From the NCBI GenBank assembly GCA_028023455.1, contig JAQFVV010000514.1, positions 372,001-436,000 of the forward strand: a stretch of DNA of 64,000 nucleotides, read 5' to 3'. Positions 11,721 through 23,299 of the stretch are shown here, piece after piece. Each line of letters begins with the position of its first letter. The first letter of the stretch is position 1. The notes under the pieces are model-generated. The model searched no databases. It was not told the DNA's origin and was given only the letters and a program-made list of their open reading frames with translations. Both the position numbers and the translations under genes were made by a program. Source of the DNA: Epiperipatus broadwayi. Taxonomy: Eukaryota; Onychophora; Udeonychophora; Euonychophora; Peripatidae.

Positions 11721-13213
11721 CAATAGATTTATAACACAATATAATAAAATATTTACATAGTAAATGTAGATTAACATTATTGAGCATAAATATAAAAAAA
11801 AATATTTACAATAAATATGACACATAAATACTGTACAAGAGATAAAATAAGAATATCTTTCATTCTGGCCATTTTCAAAAATACAGTAAAAATGAAAGTT
11901 ACACCACTTATGATGATATGTAATCTTCATTTAGTAAAATCGTGTTTTATTATTTGTATTGGGAATAGTTAAAATTGCTCACCCACTTTCTAAAACAAAC
12001 ACAATACTATGTTTATTCTACCATAAATAAATTACTTATGATGTAAACACATCAATACAGATTTATATTTCAAAAACGCATTTCTTAAAATATAAATAAA
12101 ATATTAAAAGGAAAAAATCTATTTAAAAGTTTCTTTGCAATTTGACAAAGCGATTTTAATATTTGAATATTAGAAAAACCTTTAAATAAAGTATAAATAT
12201 CTCCTATAAAATTAATTGTCTCTTATGCAAAAAAATATTCAAGCGGAAATTTTATAAATTTCATAGCTTAACTAGGTTTTAACTTATCAATAATAAAATT
12301 TATGAGAAATTATTCATAAGTTATATTGCTTGAGATTTGCTTTATTTACATTTTGATAATCCTTTTTATATCATATCCCAATATCATTTTTATTAGTATC
12401 ACATTCATTCCATTTGAATATGCATCTTATAAAGATAAATGATCTCTAATATTTTGTTTAGGCATCAATTTTTCTTTTATATTACATATTATGGTAATCA
12501 TTAAACATCTCAACATCATTTGAAAGAAACAATTTTCATATACTACATCTTGCCCTCTCACAAAAATTATCTACTTCAAAAAACGATTCAGTCATTACTT
12601 TTCCTACTTATAAACTATCTTCTATGATGATACCTGTGATGAATAGATGGTGATTCAAGTGCAGGGTTTGGAATAGTAACAAGAATATTTCAAAAATAGG
12701 ATATCATCATGGCAACAGTGCAAATTGAAAGAGTGTTGTGAATACTCCTTTCTGTAAATTTGTCCTAAGTGATTTTCTTTTTGTGATAATGATATATGAA
12801 CAGCTTATAGAACAGGTTTTTAAAGCAGCTATCAAAATGTGATGTAGATTCAATAATGATATTTTTGATTGAACCAGTTAAAGGCAAAATAATAATAATA
12901 AAAGAAGTAGGATTTTTTTTTTCATTAGGATTAGATTCATTATGCTGATGATGATTTGTGGAATGTTCTCAATTAATGGTTTTGGATGTAGCACACAAAG
13001 AATTTGATTTACTCATTATCATTCTTTGATGATAGAAAAATTCTTAGCTAGTTTATCAGTCTGAGAAAGTGAATACATCTGTATATCTTTGTAGTTTTTA
13101 AGTAGAAAAGTAATCTTATATATATAATATTAGTAATCCTAATTTTCATAACTGTGCTTTGAAAAAGCTATGCATTTTTTCTGCAAAATTTAAGAATTAC
13201 TCCCATCTCTGTT
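11721..13213. other. AT-rich spacer
   Basis: No supported gene. The frame at 11706-11930 (minus) is hydrophobic low complexity from AT-rich DNA. Confidence 0.5.
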
Positions 13214-13214
13214 T

Positions 13215-13603
13215 TTGCACATCTTCGTATCAATAGCGTATATTCTCTATCATATCAATAGCATATATTTTTTGTATGTAATTATAATTATATTTAAATT
13301 TAATATTTTTAACGGTTAATATAGATGTAAATTAATTAGTAAACGGGATGCCCTTTATATATACGAACTTAAATCCTCAGGCCATTTACTAATTAATTCA
13401 CGTTTATAATCTTTGCACATCTTCATATCAATAGGTATATTATTCTTCATTATATCAATAGCATATATTTTTTGTATGTAATTATATTTAAATTTAATAC
13501 TTTTAACAGTAATATAGATATAAATTCATTAGTAAATGGGATGCCCCTTATTTATATGAAATTAAATTCACAGTCTTTTATTAATTAATTCACATTTATA
13601 ATT
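13215..13603. repeat. Tandem duplication, two ~190-bp units
   Basis: Unit 1 (13215-13411) and unit 2 (13412-13603) share TTGCACATCTTCRTATCAATAG, ATATTTTTTGTATGTAATTATA, GTAAAYGGGATGCCC and AATTAATTCACRTTTATAAT in the same order with scattered changes. This is a local tandem duplication of non-coding sequence. Confidence 0.85.
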
Positions 13604-14571
13604 ATATATGTACACACTTTTTGATATTTTAAGATTGTCTATGTTTGTGTATATATTGTAGTTTGTTTATTGTTTAAAATGTTTTCAGCATTAAAAGAAA
13701 ATGTCCATTTTCATATATATTAAAGGGATTTTATTTTTAAAATATTTTACACGGAACAGATTTTTTTAAAAAGAGAGAATACTCTCCATTTGAAGAGTGA
13801 TAAAAATAAATAAATCTTGCAACTTTTTAATGTAGTATCTTTCATGTCATTTTGTGTAAATTTCTTATAAAGTTTTTTATTTTTAGTTTTAAAAGCAAGA
13901 AAAGTTAGAATTGTGGTAAGGAAAACCGTTTTTTATGAGAGATTCAAGTGGTTTTCAAGTTGTCAAGTTTTATTTTGGTATGAGTTATCAAAGCTGTGAA
14001 ATGTTCTATGAAATCAAAAACTAAAACAAACTTTACTGTAGAATATTTGGTTTTTTTCAAAAACTAATAAATATCTTCATGTTAGACTTACAAACATATA
14101 TATTTTATAATGCTTTCATATATGACTATTCTAGGGAACTGTTATTTCTGTAGCTATGTAAATAAATGCCAGTTTTTATTGAGGCCATGATATTTTATTT
14201 GATGTATATATGAAGTGAACAGGAAAAAGAAAAGAAGACATTCCAGTTGAACTGGAAAGTCATTTTAAACTACGATTGTCTATAAATACAGTTCAAGCAT
14301 CGTGTGCTTTAGTAAGATCGAATAATATGAATCTCAAAGATAGATTATCCATAGGACTTCAGTATGATAACAGACATTTAAATCATCGGAGATTTCAGTT
14401 ATTTCCTGTTCAATCACATATAATCTGAGTTATTTATTTGCATATATATGAATTTATATTTTGCATTTTTCTATTTATTAACAATCTCTTTGTGTGTGTG
14501 TATATATATATTAGTGTTATACAGTCATTACAACTGGGTCCTACCAGCCATCTTCTAGGTGATAGATATCA

Positions 14572-14775
14572 TAGAGGCAAAACTCTCCATACAGTAGCAC
14601 CACTCAGTGCAAACCAGAGTAATCAATGGATGCAGGAAGGTTTTTGCATAAAATCCTTAGCTAGTGCCTACTCATCCAATTTCCCCTGAGGAGTCTTGGA
14701 TTTAAGCGCACTGCACCTAGATCTTAGAATCTAATGCAACCCTCCAGCCTAAAGAATTGTGATCATGTGATGTGA
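14572..14775. repeat. Family B repeat, one arm, ribozyme core deleted
   Basis: Carries GGCAAAACTCTCCATACAGTAG, CAATGGATGCAGGAAGG, GCCTACTCATCCAAT, then GAGGAGTCTTGGAT and GCACTGCACCTAGATCTTAGAATC. Compared with other family B copies, the stretch from CCAGACTAG to CATCAG, which is the hammerhead core on the minus strand, is missing between 14687 and 14690. The remaining frame at 14438-14689 is not a gene. Confidence 0.75.
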
Positions 14776-15410
14776 TTGTGATGTGATGTGAGATCATTCA
14801 GAGATGTTATAGATATATTTGAAAATCAGTAAATTACAGCATATTTAAGTTATTTCTTCTAGCAGAAAGATAATTAGTGGGAACAGTTAAAATATTGGCA
14901 CAATGATAATGTTAAAACAAAGAATGTTCATATTTTTGGTGTGATAGTCTTTTTTTAATATGTGTGTGTGTGTGAGAAAGAAATTAAATCGGACAATAAG
15001 ATAATCCATCACATTTGTCAGGATATAAAATACCATAGACATCAGCAATTTACTTGATAATAGATATGATATTGACAGAAGCTTTTAGGGTGTTAGTTAC
15101 TTATTTATTTTATTTAAGTTTTAGTTATGTATTTTTTAAAGGTTTGTAAAATGGCGGAAGTTCAATCAATTGACTTTTTTGTTTTTAGTTAGTGTATCTT
15201 AATACAGTATATGTTACACATTTTTTGTATTAAATAAATAAGTTATTACTAAACTTATATTTATATAAATAAGATTTCTATCCAATCAACATTTAAAACA
15301 CTGTACCATACTATCTATTATCTGAATGTAATACATTTTTGATAATAGATGGAGTGCTGGGTGTTTGAGATATGGTTAGTGAGTAATATCTATATATAAA
15401 GAACTAAAAA

Positions 15411-15767
15411 AAAATCAAGTCAGATGTCACATGACCTAATTTAACAAGCTTATATTTCAAATGTTATATATAGAGCTCACAAATAAGCTCTTAATAAGCT
15501 TTGCAGATTGTCTCCAACCCCAGACCAGTTTCTGCTATTGGCTTCTTCAGTGAGGTGCTAGGATATTCAAGCATTAGATTAAAAATACCAGGACAATAAT
15601 ATTTAACTTAATAGTTGATAAAATGCTGAGATTGTCCTGGTATTTTTAATCTAATGTTTGAATATCCTAGCACCTCACTGAGAAAGCCAGTAGCAGAAAC
15701 TGGTCTGGGGTTGGGGATATTCTGCAAAGTTTGTTAAGAGCTTATTTGTGAGTCTATATATAACATG
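15411..15767. mobile_element. Foldback retroelement, family C-like, 12-bp TSD
   Basis: The arms are GAGCTCACAAATAAGCTCTTAA..CTAGGATATTCAA.. and its complement, around a loop near 15600-15625. AAGAACTAAAAA (15399-15410) and AAGAAGTAAAAA (15768-15779) flank it as a 12-bp duplication with one mismatch. The left side also has a unique lead with TCACATGACCTA, as in the copy at 41856. Each arm carries a hammerhead-type core: intact on the minus strand at 15517-15556, and broken on the plus strand at 15678 (CTGAGAA for CTGANGA). Confidence 0.75.
15513..15560 (-). ncRNA. Hammerhead ribozyme candidate (family C-like)
   Basis: On the minus strand: CUGAAGA (complement of 15544-15550), a short stem II around CAAUA, GAAAC (complement of 15528-15532), C-UG-G and GUC (15523-15525). 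Stem I is ACCUCA (15551-15556) with UGGGGU (15517-15522), six pairs including one G-U. The core is intact, but stem II has only two clear pairs. Confidence 0.55.
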
Positions 15768-15856
15768 AAGAAGTAAAAATTGAAATTAAGTATAAAATAA
15801 ATTGGTACAATCAATTTTATACTTCACCTTTTATTTTATAATTTTACAGGCTACAG

Positions 15857-16122
15857 ATATAAATGAAATGTTAACTGGATACATTCAAGCATAATTTATT
15901 GTATAAAAATATATATGCTAACATTTTGGTGAGGTCACAGGTCACACTGGTCATCAACTAGGTAATAAATATGAAAATATTTGTAAAAGTGCTGAAATAT
16001 ACAATTATTTGTATAATATTTATTACCCAGTTGATGACTAGTGTGATCCTGGAAAAAATATTGGTATATATATTTTTAAACAATAAATTATACATGAATG
16101 TACCTAGTTAACATTTCATATA
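15857..16122. repeat. Foldback repeat with degenerate hammerhead
   Basis: ATGAAATGTTAACT..ACATTCAAGCATAATTTATTGT on the left is inverted on the right (ACAATAAATTATACATGAATGTACC..GTTAACATTTCAT). Inside each arm is TTGATGACYAGTGTGAYC followed by GGAAA or a mutated form, which resembles a hammerhead with C3 changed to U. I count it as decayed. Confidence 0.6.
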
Positions 16123-16196
16123 TATATATATAACAATGTTTTTAGTCATATAGTTAACATTTCATATATATATATATAACAATGTTTTTAGTCATA
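16105..16196. repeat. Exact 46-bp tandem duplication
   Basis: TAGTTAACATTTCATATATA.. to ..TTTTTAGTCATA is repeated back-to-back without visible change, at the right edge of the preceding foldback. It is probably recent slippage or repair duplication. Confidence 0.9.
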
Positions 16197-16259
16197 TGTT
16201 TCAGTAATATGTAATGGAATAGAAGTCTGAAATATATCTAAGTACATATTACAATCCAG

Positions 16260-16770
16260 TTTTTCTTTCTCTCTCTGATACTCTCAATCAATCTTCTTTT
16301 TTCATTTACTCTTTTCAAAACTTTTTCATTTGTTATTTTACTCATCCACCTGATTTTCTCCATTCTTCTCCATGTTCACATCTCAAAGGTTTCCAATCAT
16401 TTCTTGATTCTATTACTCAGTGCCCATGTCTCACAACCATACATTAATATACTCCATATATAACATTTAATTAATCTACTTCTTAATTCTCTTTCCAAAG
16501 GTCCACAAAATATCTTCTTTTTTTCACAAATGTTTCTTTTGCTAATGCTATTCTTTTTTAACTTCATCTTCACTTCTTCCATTATCACTCAACCAATTAC
16601 ACAAATATCTAAATCCCTTCACCTGTTGAACCATGTCATCATGGATTCCAATTTGCAGTCTTTTTGCATCTCTCCCTATCCATAAATACTTAATCTTTTC
16701 TATATTAATCTTCATTCCATATGCCATACATCCTTCTTTCAATTTATTCAACATATTCTGAAGACCCTTT
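16260..16770 (-). pseudogene. LINE reverse transcriptase C-terminal fragment, second family
   Basis: On the minus strand, 16754-16548 reads MLNKLKEGCMAYGMKINIEK..VKGFRYLCNWLSDNGRSEDE. It then continues after a frame change with ELRSRLIKCYIWSILMYGCE TWALS and RRMEKIRWMSKITN to about 16270. Known endonuclease-reverse transcriptases carry this block just after the catalytic FADD: thumb KTK-like, FRYLG.., then LIK..WS..LYG.ETW. The sequence is distinct from the RTE copies here, so it is a different LINE family, truncated at both ends and frame-shifted. Confidence 0.8.
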
Positions 16771-16924
16771 TCCTCCTCAGCAATATATGAAATTAAAATT
16801 GTAACATGTGATGCATGTTTTAATCACTTGAAAAAGTGTACTGAATGTCTCAAATATACCCATAGTATGAGAGGCTAATCTGAATTGACTTAAGGTGAAA
16901 AAGAAAAACTTGCGAATATATTTA

Positions 16925-17432
16925 CACCTGGGTCTCGCTTTATGCGGTAGATAGGATCCACAGAAAACCCGCATTAAAAAAAATCGCACAAAAATAGACT
17001 TAACTTACCTTGAAAAATGGGGGATAGGGTCTGTAATTTTCAGAATTCGCATAAAAGCAAAGCAACAAAGAAAAATTACTTTAAAATTCGCATTAAAAAA
17101 ATAAGCAAATAAAGTATGACTAATAAAAAATTTCAAATATTTGAAAAAAATTAATACAAGACAAACTTTTTTCCTTTTTTATTAATTACAATATTTAATT
17201 TTACATTTTTCTTACATATTTTAATCATTAGCACTAGCATTCGTTTGTAAACTGGAAAGAAATCAGATTCAATGTGATGTGATGTATTGTAGCTTTTCCT
17301 TAAAGAAAGACAAGAATCTCTCAGCAATTATGCACAGAGAAACCTGTTAGCCACTTTATTTTTATTTGTGACATGATGTACAACTAGTGCCACTTTCAGT
17401 CTTATGCTGTGTTAATGGTTTTCTGTTTCTAT
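16925..17432. mobile_element. TA-inserting DNA transposon, copy 2, right end missing
   Basis: Begins CACCTGGGTCTCGCTTTATG after TA at 16923-16924 and follows the copy at 38219 through TTAACTTACCTTGAAAAA and the TTTAATTATT segment to GTTAATGGTTTTCTG. It then departs. An extra ~100 bp (17273-17380) is inserted relative to the clean copy. No right terminus is found. Confidence 0.75.
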
Positions 17433-17739
17433 ATTTAAAAAATGAGATCGAAATCAAAACAAAAAGATTATTCATTATCATTAGAAAGATTATTTTCAGT
17501 TTATAAAATTTTCATTTTTTTTTATTTTAAAAATCTAAAAGATAATTTATTTTTGTTATATATAACAAAATATACATTTTAAAAGTTTAATTTTTTTGAA
17601 TATTTATTGCGATATTTTTATATGTAAGTATAAATCTATTATTATTATTTACTCATTAGTATAAATAGGTTATTTACATAGAAGCAAAAATTTAATTGAG
17701 TAAAAAGAAAAACAAAGTATCTTCATCACAGAGATGAAC

Positions 17740-18310
17740 TTGTGAATGGTTTTTGTTTTATTTAGTTCAAAAGTCACATCGAAAAATTTTACTCATCATA
17801 ATTTATCATTGCTGCAAAAATGGCCTAGGAGAGAGGGATATAAAAGTTGCATCTTGGCTATTGTTCTTCAGTCGGGGGTGCAATCTGCTACATGATTCAT
17901 CAGTTGAGTTTGTGTTATTGCTAAACAGTTGGATTGCTATCAGTACGGACAGAATTCAAAATGCAGAGTCAGAGTTTGGAAAACTAGAAGCAGACCGGTT
18001 CTTTTATTGTGGATCATTTTAGGGCATATGCCACTGAAATAGCAACATATGTTGTCAAAACTCCAGTCCTCTGTCAAATCAATTGTGCTCACCTGAAACA
18101 AATGGCTAGATAATGAATTGATGCCACTAATTTCTCTCTCTCTTCTATTGTTGACCCAAAGAACAGAAGTCACCCTGGAAACCATTGATCGAGAAACAAA
18201 AGGCCAACCGGGGTGGAAAGCAAAACCAAATGGAAACCAATACCATTGGACAATTTGCAAAAAAATGAAAACCTGGATGATTATACTTTTAAATAGCTGT
18301 GTACCCACTT
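17740..18310. other. Higher-complexity segment, possible old exon or UTR
   Basis: Base composition is more balanced than the surroundings. Overlapping moderate frames exist on both strands (plus 17753-18022 and 18118-18312; minus 17940-18308). The minus strand has CAGGTGAGC near 18092, a donor-like site. I recognise no domain. It could be part of an untranslated or non-coding transcript, or an unfamiliar repeat present once here. Confidence 0.25.
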
Positions 18311-18582
18311 AATTTTTAATGAAGTGAACTTTAATAGAGTATTGTAACTATACCATAAAGTCATCATTTATATTTTCTTGTGTAAAATTTATTGTTATAT
18401 TATATTAAATATATGTGGGCTAATTGAATAATAATATTTGCTTAAATGTTATTTTGTCTATTTCCTCTCTGTCTTGTCACTGTGTCATCATTAATTTAGT
18501 GTAGAGTTATTTTTATGTATTAAGTAAATGTGCTGGACCCTGAGACAGAGTATGAACTAGTCATGGGATATTTCAAGCTCTG

Positions 18583-18695
18583 GACTGTATTCCTGTCATC
18601 CGAAGCATGCTGACTATTTAATCTATGGTCAGCTGGCATCTGAGGTTGATCCTCAAAACAAATGAAATGCTTTGGATGGCAGGAGTTTGAATCTA
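18583..18695. repeat. Small foldback
   Basis: ATTCCTGTCATCCGAAGCAT near 18590 is the inverted partner of ATGCTTTGGATGGCAGGAG near 18669, with a second inner pair GCTGAC..GGTCAGC. No ribozyme core is seen. Confidence 0.6.
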
Positions 18696-18927
18696 GCAGT
18701 CAAATCATGGAAATATGATTGTAGGTTATGCTTTGTATAGCCTCGATCCGGTTATAGTTACTGTAATGGTTCATCTATCAATGGTATTTTACTTCTCTGC
18801 TTGAAGGCTGGTCCATGCCCATGTTTTTTTTTTAATTATTACAAAAAGTGTTTAAACATAACAAGAATAAACTCTCTTTTAAATGGACCCAGTTCAATAT
18901 ATAGATTCACTTTTATATACTATTTAA

Positions 18928-18966
18928 TAACTGAAAGTCTGTGCTCATATACCCTATATATTTTAT
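18928..18966. repeat. Family A terminal fragment
   Basis: GAAAGTCTGTGCTCATATACCCTATATATT is identical to the right terminus of the family A foldback at 6714-6742. Confidence 0.8.
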
Positions 18967-18998
18967 ATACTATTGTTTATTTGTCATGGAGTAATTAG

Positions 18999-20400
18999 TT
19001 ATTAAATCAAAATATTATTTTTGTTTAGCAGATTACAAATGATGTTAAATTTCACATATAATGTAATACGTATATATCATAAGGTTGATATTTTAATACA
19101 CCTTACCACTTCAATGACTGAATGCTTTTAGAGTTTAGAGAATATTTTAAATGCAAGTAGAATTTGAAATAAAAAATAGGTAGCAAGTTGATTTTTTTTA
19201 ATGGATATGCAGGACTCGCATTTGACAATATTGATTTTGCACATTTGAATAATATATATTTTTAAAAAGTAATAAATAATAAAAGTTTTGAACTTACATA
19301 TTTGTTATATGTAAATCTACTTCATGTAATAAAATAAGCTTTTATATGTTACCAAGGCATGTGTGCACGCGCGTGTGTATGAGTGAAATGTTCTTTCATT
19401 TTGCTTAAGATCTCATTTTAAAAAGTGTCACAGAGCGAAAAATAATAAATGGAAAGGAATAAAAATTTTCTACATGAATTGACAATTTTATTAGCTCCTT
19501 CATTTGATGAAAGTAAAGATCAATAAATGTAAAATATTTATTTACTCCCAGTCTGCATTTGTTTAACATTGTGGGGGGGAGGGGAGGCGTAAATTTGTAA
19601 CATATTTTAAAAAGTCAAGTCATTTACTTGACTTTATTCAGAAAATTCACTTTCTGTTTATTTTATCTTTACATCTTTCTTTAGTCATAAAAAAAAAATC
19701 CATTTCAATTGGATATTTTAAATTTAAGTTGTGCGATGAAGTATATAGTTTCCAAATGTATATAAACTGACACAATTGATCATCAGATTTTGGCACCCAA
19801 AATCTGATTGTTTCATATATGTGCATAATAGTATACATATATATCATTTGAATTACTGTAATTATTTTTCTTCTATTTACCAATCGGATATTTCGTAATA
19901 ATATACCATTGCAATATTTACATTCTCTATTTTTGTTTAATCACAAATAATTTGGAATATTTAGAAGAGCAATTAAACGTTTATCTCTTTTTTAAAAGAA
20001 ATACTAACAATTGTAAGCCATTATACATGTAATTATAGTACTAAATAAACCATTAAACTTATGATCACTACTTGCCTCTGTTTTAACTATAGTATCATTG
20101 ACAAAGTTGCATTAATGTTTTATGGATGTTATAACCTGAATTGTATTTTAGAATTTAGAAAACAAAAAAAAATAAGACTTATTAAGAAAAGTTTAAAAAT
20201 TATTATTTGTTTTATTGATTTTGAAATGACATTTGTAAGAGTAAATTGGGTTATTTTGTTGAAAATTTTGAAAAAGAAAGAAGAATATAGAAACAACTAA
20301 TAAAAATTTGCATATGAATTTAAAAAGTATCATAAAAGATTTAATAGTTTTTTAAATATATACATAAAAGGAATGAATGTTTTTATATATCCACGGATAT
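18999..20400. other. AT-rich spacer
   Basis: No supported feature. The frames at 19647-19883 and 20061-20300 are low-complexity. Confidence 0.45.
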
Positions 20401-20404
20401 TTAA

Positions 20405-20680
20405 GATTTATTTAAGTGAATTGTCGTTTTATAATCACAAAAGCTGCAATGGAAATGTTATTCTCCTGTATGAGCTATTTCATGCCGTTTAAAATGTGTT
20501 TTATTAGCCAATTTATGACCACACATGTTGCAGTGTAAGGTTTTGCTGTATTATGGTTCCTAACAAGTTTTTTCAAAAATTGTTTTATAGCAGTTTTATA
20601 ATCATACAAGCTACCTTTTTAAAACCTTTTGTGTATTAATCTCTTGGCCAATTTTTGTCACATATTTTTGATTTTATGCT
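20405..20680 (-). pseudogene. C2H2 zinc-finger pseudogene fragment
   Basis: On the minus strand, 20538-20458 encodes a complete classical finger: C-NM-C, 12 residues (GHKLANKTHFKR), H-EIA-H, then the TGE linker and a stop. Downstream, in the same frame past the stop, HFHCSFCDYKTTIHL starts another finger. Upstream, in other frames, are a decayed finger (SLYDYKTAIKQF..LVRNHNTAKPYT, with Cys and His lost) and a CDKxLAKRLIHKR piece. Alternating CDYKT and CGHKLA fingers suggest one multi-finger transcription-factor-type protein. It has stops and frameshifts, so it is a pseudogene or a retro- or element-captured remnant. Confidence 0.8.
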
Positions 20681-22546
20681 TATTTTATAGTATATTTAAT
20701 ATTTAAAACTTTAGTTTAAAAAAAATCCACATTTGGCAGTGATTTTTGAAAAAAAAAATTGATTTTCATTGCCGTGTATTAAGGAGCTGGTAAGCATGAC
20801 TGTCAAATTTGGCCATTGTTCTCCAAGTATTTCTAACCTTCAAAATCAGAAATCAAACTAAAATGTTTTTTATTTTATTTTGTAATAGATTTTGAATCTA
20901 AATAAATATATTTCTCATAATTTTTTACATTAATAATTAAGTTTTTACATGAACTTACATAAATATAAACTTTGATGTGAAAATTTGTAAATTTTACAAG
21001 CTCTATTCAAGATAAGTGAATAACATTGATCACTATTTGCATATCAATGACATTCGGTGATAAGAAGAAAAATGCAATTGTTTTTCATAAATATTTATTG
21101 ATTTTATAATTACTTTTTACACTGTATTGACTAATAATGTGTCTAGATTTAGATTTTTATTTAAAATATTTAATTTTAGACCAAGAGAAGACAACAGAAA
21201 TGAATAATCAGAGATCATAATTTTTAAGAAACAAAAAAAAAAATCATCGGTATTCACGTAATGATTAGTTGAAATATAATTCTATCGTTTTATCACTGGC
21301 TATGTTTCAAATATTTTTCTTATATTTTTTTTCAGTTATTAACATTATTTTTAATTTTTCATTACATTTAACCATTTTGAATCTAAACTTATTTAATTTT
21401 TAGAAGCTAGAGTGAAATAATTCTGTTTATTTTAGATTAATATTTTATGAATAGAAACTTGGTAAAAATGTAATTGATGAATAAAATTTCTCAGATTTTT
21501 ACGTAAATTATTAATTACAACTTTAAATTGTCTTAAAAGATTTCTAATTATAAGAGCTTCACACTGACTCACTGTAATTCGAAAGATTTCATGTTAGCTT
21601 GTAAAGAAATTGTGGACTTAATCAGTGTAGTAGTTAATAGCTTCACGCTCTCAAATCAAAATGCTTTAGATTCACCTATATAATTAAAAAGCAGGTCGCA
21701 GATAAGAGTGGCTGCTCTTGTCTTTTAAAATTTAATCTTGTGTTAAGATTTGTAGAGGTCCCTACTGGCACATCTAGGTGCATAGTCTTAAGGTTATAGC
21801 CTTAATATATATTACTTATGTAATGATTATACATTTAACAAATTATTAATTACATAGAAGTAGAAGGAAATTGGCATGGGCTTTTGAAAGCAAAAAAAAA
21901 ATTATGGATATTTTAAAAATTATTAAAATAAATTGAATGTATAAAAGAGTTGGCTATGAGTGTTTGAAGAAAAGAGGGTAGAAAAGTATGTAGTTAAAGA
22001 TTTAATAAATTTGAAAGATAGACATAATAAAGAGCAAAAACGTAATATATAAAATTAAATTACATTTGTGAATTCTCACATATTGAAGAATTTCAATGCT
22101 CATTACAAAAAAATTAAAAAAAACCCACACATATAAAGAATAGTGCATATGCTTCTTTTTTATTTAAACACGAAGAATTGAAATGTAGTAGAAATTTTGT
22201 GTTCAACTTGAATAAGAGAAAGTGATCTTACATGATCAAAAAGTAATTAAATAAGGAAGAAAAAAAGCTTTTTTATTAATGGAGAAAATGGTTTGCTAAA
22301 CTGACTAGAAAACACATAAAGCATGAGTGTATAATGTAAAATAGTGCATTATGAGAATCAGTATATTTTAATTTTGTATGCAGTAGAGGTTTTGTTGAAT
22401 TAATTGAAAGTATGCTTTTGCATATTTATGTATTATTTAATGTGTAAAAGTGTTAAATTGTAATATATTTGTTGCTATAGATATGTGTGTGCATATGAAT
22501 GTTGCATACATATATATATATAATCAACAAAGCAAGTCATATGTTG
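20681..22546. other. AT-rich spacer
   Basis: I see no supported coding or structural feature. Confidence 0.45.
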
Positions 22547-22561
22547 TATGACTTTGCTTTT

Positions 22562-22663
22562 TTTTTCATATGTCATAGCATTGTCCGGAGGCGAACCCAC
22601 AACCGTCTGCAACCAACTACTTGCTTGCAATGCGACTATGTTGACCTCTCGGCTAACAATGCT
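22562..22663 (-). mobile_element. tRNA-derived SINE, copy 1
   Basis: On the minus strand it starts AGCATTGTTAGCCGAGAGGTC, has a box A-like GTTAGCCGAGAGG and a box B-like GTGGGTTCGCCTCC, then ends GCTATGACATATGAAAAAA. TGACTTTGCTTTT flanks both sides (22549-22561 and 22664-22676), a 13-bp TSD. Such SINEs are transcribed by RNA polymerase III and copied by LINE machinery. Three other copies are at 25422, 37408 and 47399. Confidence 0.9.
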
Positions 22664-22935
22664 TGACTTTGCTTTTATACGCTTTCTACTCAATACTTAC
22701 ATATTAAATAAGTGTTGGGTTTTGAATTGATATTTTAGATTGAGGTGAGCCAAAAGCTCAAAACCAATTGGTCCAGGGATAGGAATATTCTAGATAGAGA
22801 TTTTAAATATTTTTCTCTTACCACACTTATTATCAATAAGAGATTGTTTGAGCTATTGGTATGCTCCCTAGATTTTATATGCCTATGATAAACAAAACAA
22901 GTTATAAATTTCGTAACTTGCTTATAGCTTGCATT

Positions 22936-23097
22936 TTATGATTACTAGATGGAGCTTTACCAATATCCCACTATCAAGCTTTGTTTACATAAATGCTGAA
23001 AGAACAATGAAAGAGATATTGAATTCTATCTCTCTCAGCATTTATGTAAACAAAGCTTGATAATGGGATATTGGTAAAGCTCCATCTAGTGATCATA
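22936..23097. repeat. Foldback, ~62-bp arms
   Basis: GATGGAGCTTTACCAATATC..CTATCAAGCTTTGTTTACATAAATGCTGA (22947-23000) is inverted almost exactly at 23037-23092 around a ~36-bp loop. It has no hammerhead core and no evident TSD. Confidence 0.85.
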
Positions 23098-23299
23098 TAT
23101 ATATATATATATTCTAGAATAAATATTAAAAAATTCCATATGCCTATATAAAATGCAAGTAAAACCTTTGCTATAGCCACTTTATGACACTTCCCACCAT
23201 CTTGAATAGCAATATATATATTAACCAAGTTGATTCACACTATTTCTCAATTTAATCATTAAAATTATTTATTATCTTAATAAAAAAAGCAGACATTTT

